A DNA stretch of 64,000 bases from Peribacillus loiseleuriae (GCF_001183985.1 NZ_LFZW01000001.1:2755636-2819635); one strand, 5' to 3'; positions 8,511-17,642 are shown, counted from the stretch's first letter. Translations and numbers: made by a program. The notes: generated from the sequence alone by a model not told the origin.

Positions 8511-9434
8511 ATGGACAATAGTCAGATTTTAAGAGCCTATTCAATTAATGAAGTTTCTAGACAAATAAATATTCCAACAGGGACAATTAGACAGTGGGAA
8601 AGGGATTTACAAGGACTTCTTATTATTCCTCGTACGAAGCAAGGTGCTAGATATTATACAGAGAAAGAGATTACACTACTTAATAAAATAAAAGAGATGC
8701 GTGAACAAGATATAAGTAAAGGGATGATTCGTTCTTTATTAAAAAAACATATAAAAATCGATTCAGAACCTACTTCCGAAACGTTCGAAATGACGATTCG
8801 GCCTTCCGAAGAGACATCCATTCAGCCATCAAAGGGGCGTCAAACAGACAATATGCTGGAATTTAATACTGCTTTGGAAACATTCAGGGAGAATCTATTA
8901 TCAGAAATCAAAAATGAGATGGTGGTAAGCCGTAATGTACTCATTGAAGAAATCAAAAATGAGTTTTTAAATGCCTCCTTTCAAACCGTTGAAGAAATTT
9001 CTAAATCGATTCAGAGATCTGATGATAAGAGAAAAGTGGAGGTTCTTGAAATTTCGGAGATGGTTATGAAGGCTTCGGAACGTACTTCTGAAACATTCAC
9101 AACCCTTTCCATTGATGTTGTGAAGGATTCGAAAGCTACTTTCGAAAAGCTTTCGAAGCGAATGGATCTGACTGTAAAAGTTGCTGAAATAGAGAATCAA
9201 AATATACTAGAGAAAGTTTCTCAAACTGTAAATGAAGCAAAGGATGAAATAAGACATATCACGCAATCATTCGATACTAGGCAGGATGATCTAATTGAAT
9301 CTCTTAACGAACTAAAACACTCGACAGGTGAAATACAAAAAATTGAAGAGGTTTTTAAAGTGATGATATCAACCTATCGTGATGCCGCAGCAACTAAAGA
9401 AAAAAAGAAAAAATGGTGGCAGCTAAAGTCTTGA
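8511..9434 (+). CDS. MerR-type DNA-binding protein with long coiled coil (DUF3967-like)
   Basis: 307 residues. Residues 10-60 form a MerR-type winged helix (YSINEVSRQINIPTGTIRQW, then GARYYTEKEI). About 100-280 are heptad-rich helix (ENLLSEIKNEM repeated twice, ISEMVMKASERTSETF), and the tail is basic and Trp-rich (KEKKKKWWQLKS). This architecture matches, from memory, DUF3967-containing MerR proteins found on Bacillus plasmids and mobile DNA, and is reminiscent of RacA, which links DNA to the cell pole. A DNA-organising or partition role is more likely than simple transcription control. AGGAATGGAG precedes the ATG; a strong hairpin follows. Confidence 0.75.
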   Translation: MDNSQILRAYSINEVSRQINIPTGTIRQWERDLQGLLIIPRTKQGARYYTEKEITLLNKIKEMREQDISKGMIRSLLKKHIKIDSEPTSETFEMTIRPSEETSIQPSKGRQTDNMLEFNTALETFRENLLSEIKNEMVVSRNVLIEEIKNEFLNASFQTVEEISKSIQRSDDKRKVEVLEISEMVMKASERTSETFTTLSIDVVKDSKATFEKLSKRMDLTVKVAEIENQNILEKVSQTVNEAKDEIRHITQSFDTRQDDLIESLNELKHSTGEIQKIEEVFKVMISTYRDAAATKEKKKKWWQLKS

Positions 9435-9473
9435 TAAAGGAGGTAAATTAATTTAAAACCCTGTAACGTGACG

Positions 9474-9536
9474 GATTTTTGGCTCATTTTAGCTCTAGGT
9501 CGATGAAATCGTGATTTCACATGAATGAGCCAAAAA
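9474..9536 (+). terminator. Terminator hairpin after the MerR-type gene
   Basis: Inverted repeat TTTTTGGCTCATT / AATGAGCCAAAAA with an inner loop of about 36 bases. Runs of A and T flank both sides, so it may work in both directions. Confidence 0.6.
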
Positions 9537-9667
9537 ATGTGTTATTTTATTTTCGTTTTTCATTTCTCCTAGTTCGCTTAAATTATATGTTTGATTTTAC
9601 CACCCCTTACTTATCAATTTTCTTGTTACAATTCTTATGTTGAATAAGTATGGGGAGGAATACATCT

Positions 9668-10834
9668 ATGAAAAATCTTAAACTCCTTCTTCTTCTAGTA
9701 TTGGTCATAACCTTTACAGGAGGATTTTTTGCAGGTAAATTATTTTCTACTAATAATCAGCAAGAAAGATTAACAATGGAACAAACAACCAAATCAGCCA
9801 TAAAACCTGTCCCTAAGCAACTGCCAAAGTTGGAATCGGAACAAGCCAAAGTATTAATTGGTTATATTCAGGATTTTCGTGATCCCGATAAGCTTGATTA
9901 TGATAATATGACACATATTATTTTTTCTTTCGCCCATCCGACAAAGGATGGTGGTCTTTTGCTTAATGGAGAAACCGCTTTGAATAACTTACGGGTCATG
10001 GTTTCAAAAGCACATATGCATGATACGAAAGTTATACTTGCTGTAGGTGGGTGGTATCACATCCAGGGTGGCGAATCCTATGAATATTTTAAGTCTGCGA
10101 TTGCTAACCCAGTATCGAGATATAAGCTTATCAATGAGCTTGTAAGTATAGTAGACCGGGAAAATCTTGATGGCATAGATATTGACTTTGAACACCCACG
10201 ATCATGGGAAGATGCGCAAGATCTAGCTAGTTTTATCAAAGTATTAAGTGAAAAGCTTCACGATAAAGATAAAGAACTATCCACTGCAGTTCAAGCAAAA
10301 ATTAACAGTGTTACAGGTAGTGAAATCAATAATGTCCTGTATGAACCATCGATGTTCGAATATGTCGACCATGTAAACATAATGGCTTATGATGGTCAGT
10401 GGGATGGTGGGTATGTTGCGGCTAACTTGTCTCCATATCCGTTTAATGAGAAAGTCGTAAACTATTGGACTAAGCTGTTTGAAGCTCATAATCTTTCAAA
10501 AGAAAAACTTGTATTAGGGGTTCCCTTTTATGCGCAGCCAGAAGATCCTTCGATTAAGCAGATATCCTATGAGGCAATCATCAAAAATAATCCGAAAAAT
10601 GCTGAACGAGATACTGTGAATATGAATGGAACAACATATTATTACAATGGTGCCAAGACCATTCAAAAGAAAACAAAGTTAGCACTAGATAATGGATTTG
10701 GCGGGATGATGCTCTGGGAGGCTGGACATGATGCAAAAGGATTATTCAGTTTGACGGGTGTTATTTCCAAAGCATTAAAGGCTGATGATATTTATGTATT
10801 TAAACAAAATAACATACTAAAAGGAATAGATTAA
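9668..10834 (+). CDS. Glycoside hydrolase family 18 protein, membrane-anchored or secreted
   Basis: About 388 residues. The start is the ATG at 9668, because the GGGGAGG ribosome site covers the upstream ATG at 9650. An N-terminal hydrophobic segment (residues 5-23, LLLLLVLVITF) serves as signal or anchor. The catalytic domain has the GH18 signature LDGIDIDFEHP, whose final Glu is the acid catalyst, plus ILAVGGW, MAYDGQWD and LGVPFYAQP. Family members cleave chitin or peptidoglycan-type GlcNAc linkages; YaaH-type spore enzymes are relatives. No LysM or chitin-binding domain is present. It stands alone between terminator-bounded regions. Confidence 0.88.
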   Translation: MKNLKLLLLLVLVITFTGGFFAGKLFSTNNQQERLTMEQTTKSAIKPVPKQLPKLESEQAKVLIGYIQDFRDPDKLDYDNMTHIIFSFAHPTKDGGLLLNGETALNNLRVMVSKAHMHDTKVILAVGGWYHIQGGESYEYFKSAIANPVSRYKLINELVSIVDRENLDGIDIDFEHPRSWEDAQDLASFIKVLSEKLHDKDKELSTAVQAKINSVTGSEINNVLYEPSMFEYVDHVNIMAYDGQWDGGYVAANLSPYPFNEKVVNYWTKLFEAHNLSKEKLVLGVPFYAQPEDPSIKQISYEAIIKNNPKNAERDTVNMNGTTYYYNGAKTIQKKTKLALDNGFGGMMLWEAGHDAKGLFSLTGVISKALKADDIYVFKQNNILKGID

Positions 10835-10885
10835 TCCTTCCCTTCTATACAGTATCAATGTTCCGCTAATTATTTGACAAGACCA

Positions 10886-10917
10886 AGTGAGGTTGACCCT
10901 TTCGGGACATCCTCACT
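10886..10917. repeat. Fragment of the dispersed palindromic repeat
   Basis: GTGAGGTTGACCCTTTCGGG and the following CCTCAC, read in reverse, match the GAGG-TGTCCC-AAAGGGT-AACCTCAC end of the copy at 29115. Only this end is present. Confidence 0.45.
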
Positions 10918-11651
10918 CAACTAAAAGAACTGTTGAATCAACGGTCTATCGCATGTTTTCTCAAATACAAACATAAAAAGATTTCGTGTTCTTTACGAGA
11001 TAAGATTCGGCGATAATATATCCCATTTGAAACTATTTTTCAGTAATACTAATAATTCGCTAATTTTTTTTCCACTCACTTAAAGCATTTTTTATGTGTG
11101 CCTCCATCTTTCTCCCCCTCGAATATTCACAATATGTCTCATAAAAAAATCACTTCTAAAAATATTACCAATGATTCTTTTCAGTTTTATTTCTTGGAAG
11201 TTACTTTTGCTTTTTGAATATATTCACTTTCTTCTTCAGCTACTAGTTGTTGCAGGGTCTGCCCCTTGCTTTTGAGGCGCCCCCTTTTTTCTTACCTGAA
11301 ATATCTAATTGTAGATTTTTCTCCAGTTCACCTTTATCTTTTCTCTCAATGCCATTTTTTGTTCATAACGTTATTACTGAATCATTAATCAAGAAAGGCT
11401 TGCTATCGTATTTATAGGACAAGCTCTTAATCTGAATTTTTCCAAATTCTTAGTAATCAGTAGCAACCCAAAAACGAACATACACTCTCGTGTTTTTCTT
11501 ATTCTAGTTGTTATAATGATTTATGAAAGAAAATATGCAGGTGGAGGGGCTGTTGTATCAGTAAGTCCAATTTCTGAAATCAGCTACGATAACAGTGGAT
11601 GCAAAAGAGCAGCTATTAAACTATTTCGAAAAAAAACGAGGAGTTGTAATT
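10918..11651. other. Intergenic stretch of about 730 bp with possible remnant
   Basis: No intact gene. On the minus strand, about 11190-11290 reads KRGRLKSKGQTLQQLVAEEE and ends at a TAA, apparently the tail of a lost gene. The C-rich block near 11270-11290 (GAGGCGCCCCCTTTTTT) is unusual for the region. A frame opening at 11595 runs into the VOC gene but lacks a ribosome site. Confidence 0.3.
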
Positions 11652-12059
11652 ATGAAACAGATTACACCGTATCTAAACTTTAACGGAAATGCTAAAGAAG
11701 CATTAGAATATTATAAGATGATTTTCGAAGGTGAAATCTTAGGTATTCAAACTTTTGGTGAAGCAGACTTTCCAACTCCATCAGAAGCTGATGACCGCAT
11801 TATTCATGCACAATTTAAAAAAGATGATTTATTTTTCATGGTTTCAGATACGTTTCCCGGTAATTCAATAGAATTTGGAAATCACATTTCTTTGACAATT
11901 GATTTCGAGGATGAAGCGGAAATTCAAAAAGTCTATGAACGACTAATTCAAAATGGAACAATCCATATGGAGCTACAAGACACTTTTTGGGGAGCAAAAT
12001 TTGCAAAAGTGAAAGATCCTTTTGGTATGATTTGGGACCTTAATTACACCCAATCTTAA
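11652..12059 (+). CDS. VOC-superfamily protein (PhnB-like)
   Basis: 135 residues from the ATG at 11652, which follows GAGGAG. The frame is open further upstream, but without a ribosome site. The typical PhnB/YjdN pattern is visible: ITPYLNFNGNAKEALEYYK at the start, then FEGEI, DRIIHAQF, FMVSDTFPG, and the closing block WGAKFAKVKDPFGMIWDLN. Such proteins bind metals or small ligands (glyoxalase/bleomycin-resistance fold); the ligand here is unknown. It is monocistronic, about 450 bp before the glycosyltransferase. Confidence 0.88.
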   Translation: MKQITPYLNFNGNAKEALEYYKMIFEGEILGIQTFGEADFPTPSEADDRIIHAQFKKDDLFFMVSDTFPGNSIEFGNHISLTIDFEDEAEIQKVYERLIQNGTIHMELQDTFWGAKFAKVKDPFGMIWDLNYTQS

Positions 12060-12505
12060 GTAAAGTCCATTACAATTGATTTGACGAATAAATAAACAGT
12101 TTTAAAACCCTTTTGCAAGGAATACAAAGTTTTGTAAATAAGTTTATATTTCTTGTTCTGGGTGTTTTCCATTAGCATAAGTGCGTTACATAGATATAAA
12201 CAGTTAAAATAATCTATAATAGGGAATTGATTATTTTACAATAACTAATAAAAAGGTTATCACAATTGAATAATTAGGTACCCAAAACAGGCAATAATTA
12301 TTGGTCCATTCTTTACTATCGAAAATTATTCTGGATCCCCCTACGTTTTTTAATTATTAGATGCTAGCAACAGCATATTTTCGATTCAAAACTTCCACAT
12401 AAATCTCATCAAATATTTTCATTCCCTTTACAAATCCTTCTTGTCCCTTCATATTTCCTTAAAACAGGCATGTTACTCTTAAAAAAACAAGAGGGGGGTT
12501 TAGTT
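12060..12505. other. Intergenic stretch before the glycosyltransferase
   Basis: AT-rich with no open frame of note. It presumably holds the VOC gene terminator and the promoter of the 12506 gene; neither stands out. Confidence 0.3.
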
Positions 12506-13633
12506 TTGCGACGTGCTTCCGCTTTAGTCCTTACAGCGCATTATGGGAACGGCCATCTTCAGGTTGCTAATGTTATTGCAAGCGAACTTAAACAAAAAGG
12601 ATTTGAGCCTATTATATCTGATTTATTCGGTGAGTCTTATCCTGTATTTACTACCTTTACGCAATCTTTACTAGTCAAAAGTGTTTCGTATGGACCTTCT
12701 TTTTATAAATGGTTTTATTACGGAACAAAAAAAGTAAATTCGAAAGGGCTTTCTCAATTCTCTCGATATTTAGGCAGAAAAAGGCTACAGGAACTTATTA
12801 ACGTTCATCGACCCTATTTTATCATTACAACTTTCCCTCTTCACGCTGCACCTTTTCTTAGCAAAAGATCAGGATTTTTCATTCCAACCTACACTGTCAT
12901 AACGGACTATTGCATTCATCCTTATTGGATTAATCCATTAATTGATCATTACTTTGTAGGTTCTGAATCGGTTAAAAACACTTTATTAAATCAAAACATC
13001 AAGGGAAAATGTATTACGGTAAGCGGTATTCCCATTCGACCAGAATTTGAAATGCTTATTGATAAGAGAACTATTTACCAAAAATACAATCTAGATCTGA
13101 ACAAAAAAATAATTACGGTGCTTGCAGGAGCCCTAGGTGTTTTAAAACACGTAAAAGAACTTTGTCAGCTCCTAGTGTGTAATCCTACCTATCATATTGT
13201 AGCCATTTGTGGAAAAAACAAGAATTTGTACGATAAGCTTCTCCCGCTTGCTCTTCGCTATCCTGAGTCTTTTCACTTATTCGGATATGAAGAAAAAGTC
13301 CATGAGCTTATGGCAATATCTGATTGTCTCATTACAAAACCAGGAGGAATAACCCTTACTGAAGCCACCGCATTGAAAATCCCTTTAATTCTTTATAATC
13401 CTGTGCCCGGACAAGAAGGTGAAAACGCTCGACATTTTGAGGGAAATGGCGCGGCTCTTGTTTCCCGCACTAAAATGGAAACGGTTCAGCATGTACATGC
13501 GCTTACAAGAAATGAAGATTTAGCGCAAAGTATGAAAAAGGCATTACATATAATTCACAAGTCACAATCTTCTGCTCTCATCGCCGATTTTGCTATCAAT
13601 CAGATCAAACAGCAAGATTCAATATTTCGCTGA
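12506..13633 (+). CDS. UgtP/MGDG-synthase-like glycosyltransferase
   Basis: About 375 residues. I choose the TTG at 12506 because GAGGGGGG lies eight bases upstream; the ATG at 12470 has no ribosome site. The N-terminus carries ALVLTAHYGNGHLQVA, typical of monogalactosyldiacylglycerol synthases and the Bacillus diglucosyl-diacylglycerol synthase UgtP. The C-terminal GT-B half has FGYEEKVHELMAISDCLITKPGG in order and the nucleotide-sugar site GGITLTEA. It probably glycosylates a lipid at the inner membrane face. It is 12 bp upstream of the yfhP-like gene and likely co-transcribed with it. It is shorter than UgtP in its acceptor region, so the acceptor may differ. Confidence 0.85.
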   Translation: MRRASALVLTAHYGNGHLQVANVIASELKQKGFEPIISDLFGESYPVFTTFTQSLLVKSVSYGPSFYKWFYYGTKKVNSKGLSQFSRYLGRKRLQELINVHRPYFIITTFPLHAAPFLSKRSGFFIPTYTVITDYCIHPYWINPLIDHYFVGSESVKNTLLNQNIKGKCITVSGIPIRPEFEMLIDKRTIYQKYNLDLNKKIITVLAGALGVLKHVKELCQLLVCNPTYHIVAICGKNKNLYDKLLPLALRYPESFHLFGYEEKVHELMAISDCLITKPGGITLTEATALKIPLILYNPVPGQEGENARHFEGNGAALVSRTKMETVQHVHALTRNEDLAQSMKKALHIIHKSQSSALIADFAINQIKQQDSIFR

Positions 13634-13645
13634 GGAGGTATGATA

Positions 13646-14665
13646 ATGGATACAACTTCCCATATTATTATTGGCTTAGGATTAGGAGCGCTCTCTCATA
13701 TTGATCCTATGGTCGCTGAAAGTGCAACGTTATCATACGCAGTCCTTATAGGTACAGTGTTTGGTTCAAACGCTCCTGATTTTGATTATGTTTATAAATT
13801 AAAAGGAAATAGTAGCTATTATCGCCATCATAGAGGATGGTCACATTCACTTCTAGCTCTACCTCTTTGGGGTCTCATCGTTTCTGGATCCATATATTTC
13901 TTTTTTTCAGAAGTACCCTTTTTACATTTGTTTTTATGGACGTTTCTCTCTGTGATTTTACATGTTTTTTTAGATTTATTTAATGTGTATGGAACTCAAG
14001 CTATTCGTCCATTTTCCACGAAGTGGATTTCTTTTGACTCTATACCGTTGGTAGATCCGTATATTTTATCCCTTCATATTATTGGATTTTTTCTTCTTCC
14101 TTTTTATGAAGCAGGAAGAGTTTTTATCATCATATACATGCTGATATTCTTATATCTATTGCTTCGCACGTCTTATGCCAGCTTTACAAAAAGATATTTG
14201 CAAGGCCACTTTCAAAATGCAATTCGCATTAAACTCATGCCGAGAGCCGGAATCCTTTATTGGGATTTGTTGATAGAAACGGAGGATGATTTTTTATTTG
14301 GTGAATATTCTAGGAAAAGTCTTGTTATTGATCATACACTACCGAAAAAGCAGGATGATTCTGATTTGATTTTGGAAAGCATGAATGACAGTCTCGTATC
14401 AGATTTTCTTTCGAGCACAAATTTTGCCTACCCTTTTGTCCAGAAAAAGAAAAATGGAACCTTTGTTTGTTGGAAAGATCTCCGTTTTCGTAACAATAAA
14501 TTTTTTCCTTATCTTGCTGTTGTGTTTATTTCCACTGAATTAAAAAGCAAAGCTTCCTATACGGGGTGGGTTTATTCTTTGAAGAAATATAAAAAGGTTT
14601 TAAGGAAATTAGAGCATACTTCACCTTCTTGTTCTGGAAAGAAGCAATCTTACTTAGAGGGATAA
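13646..14665 (+). CDS. yfhP: YfhP-like membrane-bound metal-dependent hydrolase
   Basis: 339 residues from the ATG at 13646, with GAGGAGGT seven bases upstream; the ATG at 13640 is too close to that site. The N-terminal half matches the DUF457/YdjM-type inner-membrane hydrolase family: MDTTSHIIIGLGLGALSHID, GSNAPDFDYVYKLKG, YRHHRGWSHSLLALPLWG and LDLFNVYGTQAIRPFS supply His/Asp metal ligands within four to six membrane segments (roughly residues 65-185). A soluble C-terminal domain of about 150 residues follows. B. subtilis YfhP has this layout and is unassigned biochemically. Coupling to the glycosyltransferase suggests a lipid- or envelope-related role. Confidence 0.85.
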   Translation: MDTTSHIIIGLGLGALSHIDPMVAESATLSYAVLIGTVFGSNAPDFDYVYKLKGNSSYYRHHRGWSHSLLALPLWGLIVSGSIYFFFSEVPFLHLFLWTFLSVILHVFLDLFNVYGTQAIRPFSTKWISFDSIPLVDPYILSLHIIGFFLLPFYEAGRVFIIIYMLIFLYLLLRTSYASFTKRYLQGHFQNAIRIKLMPRAGILYWDLLIETEDDFLFGEYSRKSLVIDHTLPKKQDDSDLILESMNDSLVSDFLSSTNFAYPFVQKKKNGTFVCWKDLRFRNNKFFPYLAVVFISTELKSKASYTGWVYSLKKYKKVLRKLEHTSPSCSGKKQSYLEG

Positions 14666-15022
14666 TTTATGAATAAGTGATTTTTTAGAAAAGCTAAAAA
14701 TTGTAACAGGAAAAACGAGCCTTAGAAATAATTCTAAAGGCTCGTTTTTTTGACTAACTAACATTTCCGGGTAGAGAACAGAGTTTGTGGGTGTCAGTTT
14801 TTTCACTCCCGGACTCTCCATCGAGTAAATTAGAAAAACTTCGCTAATTATGGGAGCTATTATTTTTATGTTCGTTTGTATGAACCCATTTTGTTCATTT
14901 ACTAGTGAATGTAATAAATCATCTACGATTTCCTTTTGTTGATATAAAAATAGTGAAGATAGTTTGTATTCGTTAAACAAAGAAATTTGTGAAGCATAAT
15001 CTTTAAGTGTGATTTGAGACAT
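14654..15022 (-). CDS. Unknown protein, 122 residues, frame runs through a terminator
   Basis: The ATG at 15022 has a strong GGGAGGGAG ribosome site; the open frame further upstream lacks one. The protein begins MSQITLKDYASQISLFNEYK and contains IIAPIISEVFLIYSMESPGVKKLTP. I do not recognise it. The last 35 or so codons are read through the hairpin at 14711-14752 and overlap the 3' end of yfhP by 12 bp. That suggests the original stop, near 14760, was lost by a small frameshift, and the last residues are not native. Confidence 0.5.
   Translation of the reverse strand: MSQITLKDYASQISLFNEYKLSSLFLYQQKEIVDDLLHSLVNEQNGFIQTNIKIIAPIISEVFLIYSMESPGVKKLTPTNSVLYPEMLVSQKNEPLELFLRLVFPVTIFSFSKKSLIHKLSL
14711..14752. 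terminator. Hairpin terminator, both strands
   Basis: AAAAACGAGCCTTAGAA-TAAT-TTCTAAAGGCTCGTTTTTTT with one bulge. T-runs are available in both directions. It terminates the yfhP operon, but it also lies inside the apparent 3' end of the minus-strand frame at 14654-15022. Confidence 0.85.
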
Positions 15023-15370
15023 AGTCTCCCTCCCTTTATAAATTTGATAGATGGTCATCGGAAACATTTGATCAATACTCTTACTCACTAATGGTATTTC
15101 GACTAAAATTGAACTCAAACTACATATTTGATTTTGCGAATTGGTTAAATGTTGCTTTAATTTCCCCTATATTAAGGGCCATAATTTACTATGACCTTTT
15201 AACTAATTGTTTACAAGGCAATATCGGAATGTAATACTAGAACAGGACCGTCTAATAGTTGTAATGCTGAACTAGAAAACTTCTGTTATGTGCAATCTAT
15301 TTATGTTTATGATTTATTCGATAGCTAATTTGTTAAAAGTTTTTATTTTCAATACTGGGTGGGTGAATCC
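15023..15370. other. Divergent intergenic stretch
   Basis: It lies between a minus-strand unknown gene and the plus-strand dedA gene and should carry both promoters. A frame remains open on the minus strand to 15118 without a start signal. Nothing else was recognised. Confidence 0.3.
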
Positions 15371-15979
15371 ATGATGCAGCATTTGATGTATCTTCTAGGA
15401 CATTTTGGATACTTTGGTATCATCATAGCTTTAATGGGGGGGATTATAGGACTTCCAATACCAGATGAGATTCTTTTGACATATCTAGGGTATTTAGTTT
15501 ATAAAGGTCAATTGTCTTACATAGTTTGTTTGGTAAGTGCTGTTGTAGGTGCAACTGCGGGTATTTCGATTAGTTACCTATTAGGTATTAAATTAGGATT
15601 ACCGTTTTTAAGGAAATATGGACCTAAAATTCATCTTACTGAGAAAGGAATTAATAAAACCAAGATATTATTTTTGAAATTTGGACCTTTTCTTCTTTTT
15701 ATCGGCTATTTTATTCCTGGAATCCGTCATGTAACCGCCTATCTAGCCGGTATAAACGGTCTTTCCTTTAAAAAATTTGCTGTGTATGCCTATTCTGGTG
15801 CTTTATTGTGGTGTTTTACTTTTATCACAATTGGGACAAAACTAGGTAGGGAATGGAAAAAGGTTGGTTTCTATCTATCAAAATATAGCCTAAATGTTAT
15901 TGTCTTTGTAGTTGTTCTTAGTTTAATTATTGCATTTGTATATTGGAGAAAGACCAAATATAATGGAAAAGTCATGTGA
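15371..15979 (+). CDS. DedA-family membrane protein (1)
   Basis: About 202 residues. GGGTGGGTGA precedes tandem ATGs at 15371 and 15374; a GTG at 15359 is less likely. DedA/SNARE-associated features are GLPIPDEILLTYLGYL near the N-terminus, then LGIKLGLPFLRKYG, and FIPGIRHVTAYLAGI with the conserved Arg and Pro-Gly of the family, followed by two C-terminal membrane segments. DedA proteins are lipid scramblases or flippases (undecaprenyl phosphate or phosphatidylethanolamine in known cases). This copy is divergent from the canonical type that faces it at 16238, which suggests a different lipid. A hairpin follows at 16222. Confidence 0.87.
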   Translation: MMQHLMYLLGHFGYFGIIIALMGGIIGLPIPDEILLTYLGYLVYKGQLSYIVCLVSAVVGATAGISISYLLGIKLGLPFLRKYGPKIHLTEKGINKTKILFLKFGPFLLFIGYFIPGIRHVTAYLAGINGLSFKKFAVYAYSGALLWCFTFITIGTKLGREWKKVGFYLSKYSLNVIVFVVVLSLIIAFVYWRKTKYNGKVM

Positions 15980-16141
15980 AATCATTTAATTACATAAAAA
16001 GTTATATTGACTTTTATATTTTTGAATTTAGCCTATAAAGTTCATGTGGAATACCAAGCACATAAACTTCGTAGGCTACTTGCGTTAGATACGGATAGTG
16101 CTTTACATTATCTAAAATAATACCCGAATAGGAATGCGAAG

Positions 16142-16170
16142 CAAAAAAAGAGCTGCAAAAACACAGCTCT
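16142..16170 (-). terminator. Minus-strand terminator of the second dedA gene
   Basis: On the minus strand AGAGCTG-TGTTTTTG-CAGCTCT is followed by TTTTTT. It lies about 70 bp past the stop of the gene at 16238. Confidence 0.8.
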
Positions 16171-16221
16171 AATAAATCAATTTCTTTAGTCTTATAAACC
16201 ACTTACCTTGCCATGTCTGTT

Positions 16222-16252
16222 GCTAACTATTTTCGAGTTAGCTTGTTTTTTT
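16222..16252 (+). terminator. Plus-strand terminator overlapping the convergent dedA stop
   Basis: GCTAACT-ATTTTCG-AGTTAGC is followed by TTGTTTTTTT. The right arm includes the TAA stop codon of the opposing dedA gene (16238-16240). The two convergent genes therefore have interleaved terminators. Confidence 0.75.
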
Positions 16253-16882
16253 AAATTTCATTTGAATGACGCTTTTGGCGACCGGAATGAGTGAAATGAT
16301 GATAATTGCTATCGTAACCAGACTAAAGTTTTCCTTAATTATCGGAATACTTCCAAAGAAGAATCCGGCTAGTGTCATTAAAAAGATCCACAATCCCCCA
16401 CCTACGATATTGTAAATGACGAATTTCCTAAAATTCATTTTACTAACACCGGCTACAAAAGGTGCAAATGTCCTAACTATAGGAATGAATCTAGCTAAAA
16501 CAATGACGATAGGACCTTTTCTCTCATAAAAATCCTGTGCCTTTAGTAAATATTTTTTATTGATTAGTTTAAACCGATCATTTTCAAATACTTTTGGACC
16601 AATATAATGACCTATCCAAAAATTAACAGTATCTCCGAGTATGGCTCCAATAAACAAGATTATTAGTAATATCCATATATTTAAGGAACCCTGTGCTGCT
16701 ATTGATCCAGCTACAAATAGAAGTGAATCTCCTGGAAGAAAAGGAGTGATGACTAATCCCGTCTCACCAAAAATGATTAAAAACAATATGAAATATGTTA
16801 GGGTACCATATTGGCTTACTAATGCTAATAGATGGGTATCAATATGTAATATAAAGTCGATTAAGCTTTTAATTGCTTGCAC
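16238..16882 (-). CDS. DedA-family membrane protein (2)
   Basis: 214 residues from a GTG with AAAGGAGGTG upstream. It is a canonical DedA: FGETGLVITPFLPGDSLLF, then FIGAILGDTVNFWIGHYIG, then FYERKGPIVIVLARFIPIVRTFAPFVAGVSKM in sequence, with the R-F-x-P-x-x-R motif and a GGGLWI segment. The role is likely transport of a polyprenyl- or phospholipid across the membrane (known for the family). It converges with the other DedA gene; the two sequences differ greatly, so they are not a recent duplication. Confidence 0.9.
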   Translation of the reverse strand: MQAIKSLIDFILHIDTHLLALVSQYGTLTYFILFLIIFGETGLVITPFLPGDSLLFVAGSIAAQGSLNIWILLIILFIGAILGDTVNFWIGHYIGPKVFENDRFKLINKKYLLKAQDFYERKGPIVIVLARFIPIVRTFAPFVAGVSKMNFRKFVIYNIVGGGLWIFLMTLAGFFFGSIPIIKENFSLVTIAIIIISLIPVAKSVIQMKFKKTS

Positions 16883-16913
16883 TTTTTCACCTCCTTTGCT
16901 CTTCGTCTTTTAA

Positions 16914-17602
16914 TTTAACATGATTGCCTGTTTTAAGGTAGTTTTTTTAAAAAAACGTACTATTTTCTTTATGCTTTTGCTTGTATTTGAGTTTACCAGC
17001 TTTTCATGTTTATCATATACCAAATACCAATTTCTCTAGAATCTCTAATTACCATTACTAGTATCTTACTTTATCGATATAAAGGCTAGATGAAGGAATT
17101 GTAAAAAAATGATTGGTGTTTCATTAGAATTTTCTAACCTTTTTTTGTCTTTATGTTTAGTTTATAAAAACAGTATTTTTCATTTTCAGTACCATCTTCT
17201 TCCTAATTCAGTAAATAGCCAGTTCTCTGAGTGATCTTTGTGAAAAGGTATAACATTTAGTTTGATATTCTGCAATAATTTTATGATGCATTTTTAACTA
17301 CTGGATTTATCTCAATCTTTTTAGCTGGTAATGCTATAGTTTCAGCATTAATTGAATCATTTTCTATCAGCTTAAAATAATAATAGTAATCGCAGGGTGA
17401 TGAACAAAAGGGTAAGTTGCTGAAAAAAAGAACACAATCCAGAGTTTTAAAAGTCTGATAGTTTAAAGTGCTTTGTGTTTATAACACGAAGCATTTAGTA
17501 AATAGAGCCAAATGCTTGATCCTAACGAAAATAAGTTCGGTATGATCACTTGTGTTTCAAACACGGGTACTTGATGGAATTCTTAATTTTTTTTCTAATT
17601 TG
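16914..17602. other. Intergenic stretch of about 690 bp
   Basis: AT-rich with no credible gene. Two short hairpins sharing a GTGTT-AACAC theme occur at about 17470-17494 (TGCTTTGTGTT/AACACGAAGCA) and 17555-17570 (TTGTGTTTCAAACACGGG). Their meaning is unclear. Confidence 0.35.
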
Positions 17603-17613
17603 GACATTTACCT

Positions 17614-17642
17614 ATACATCTTCTAGGTATAAGCATAGTTTA
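17614..17642 (+). promoter_or_regulatory. Candidate sigma-E/sigma-K promoter of the coat-like gene
   Basis: ATAC at 17614-17617, a 16-base spacer after AC, then CATAGTTTA at 17634-17642. This fits CATANNNTA for the mother-cell sigma factors, with AC (sigma-K) or ATA (sigma-E) at -35. It lies 29 bp before the start codon. Confidence 0.55.

Noticed and set aside
16014-16202. Minus-strand open frame of 62 codons between the two dedA genes
   Set aside because: It contains the terminator hairpin at 16142-16170 and lacks a ribosome site.
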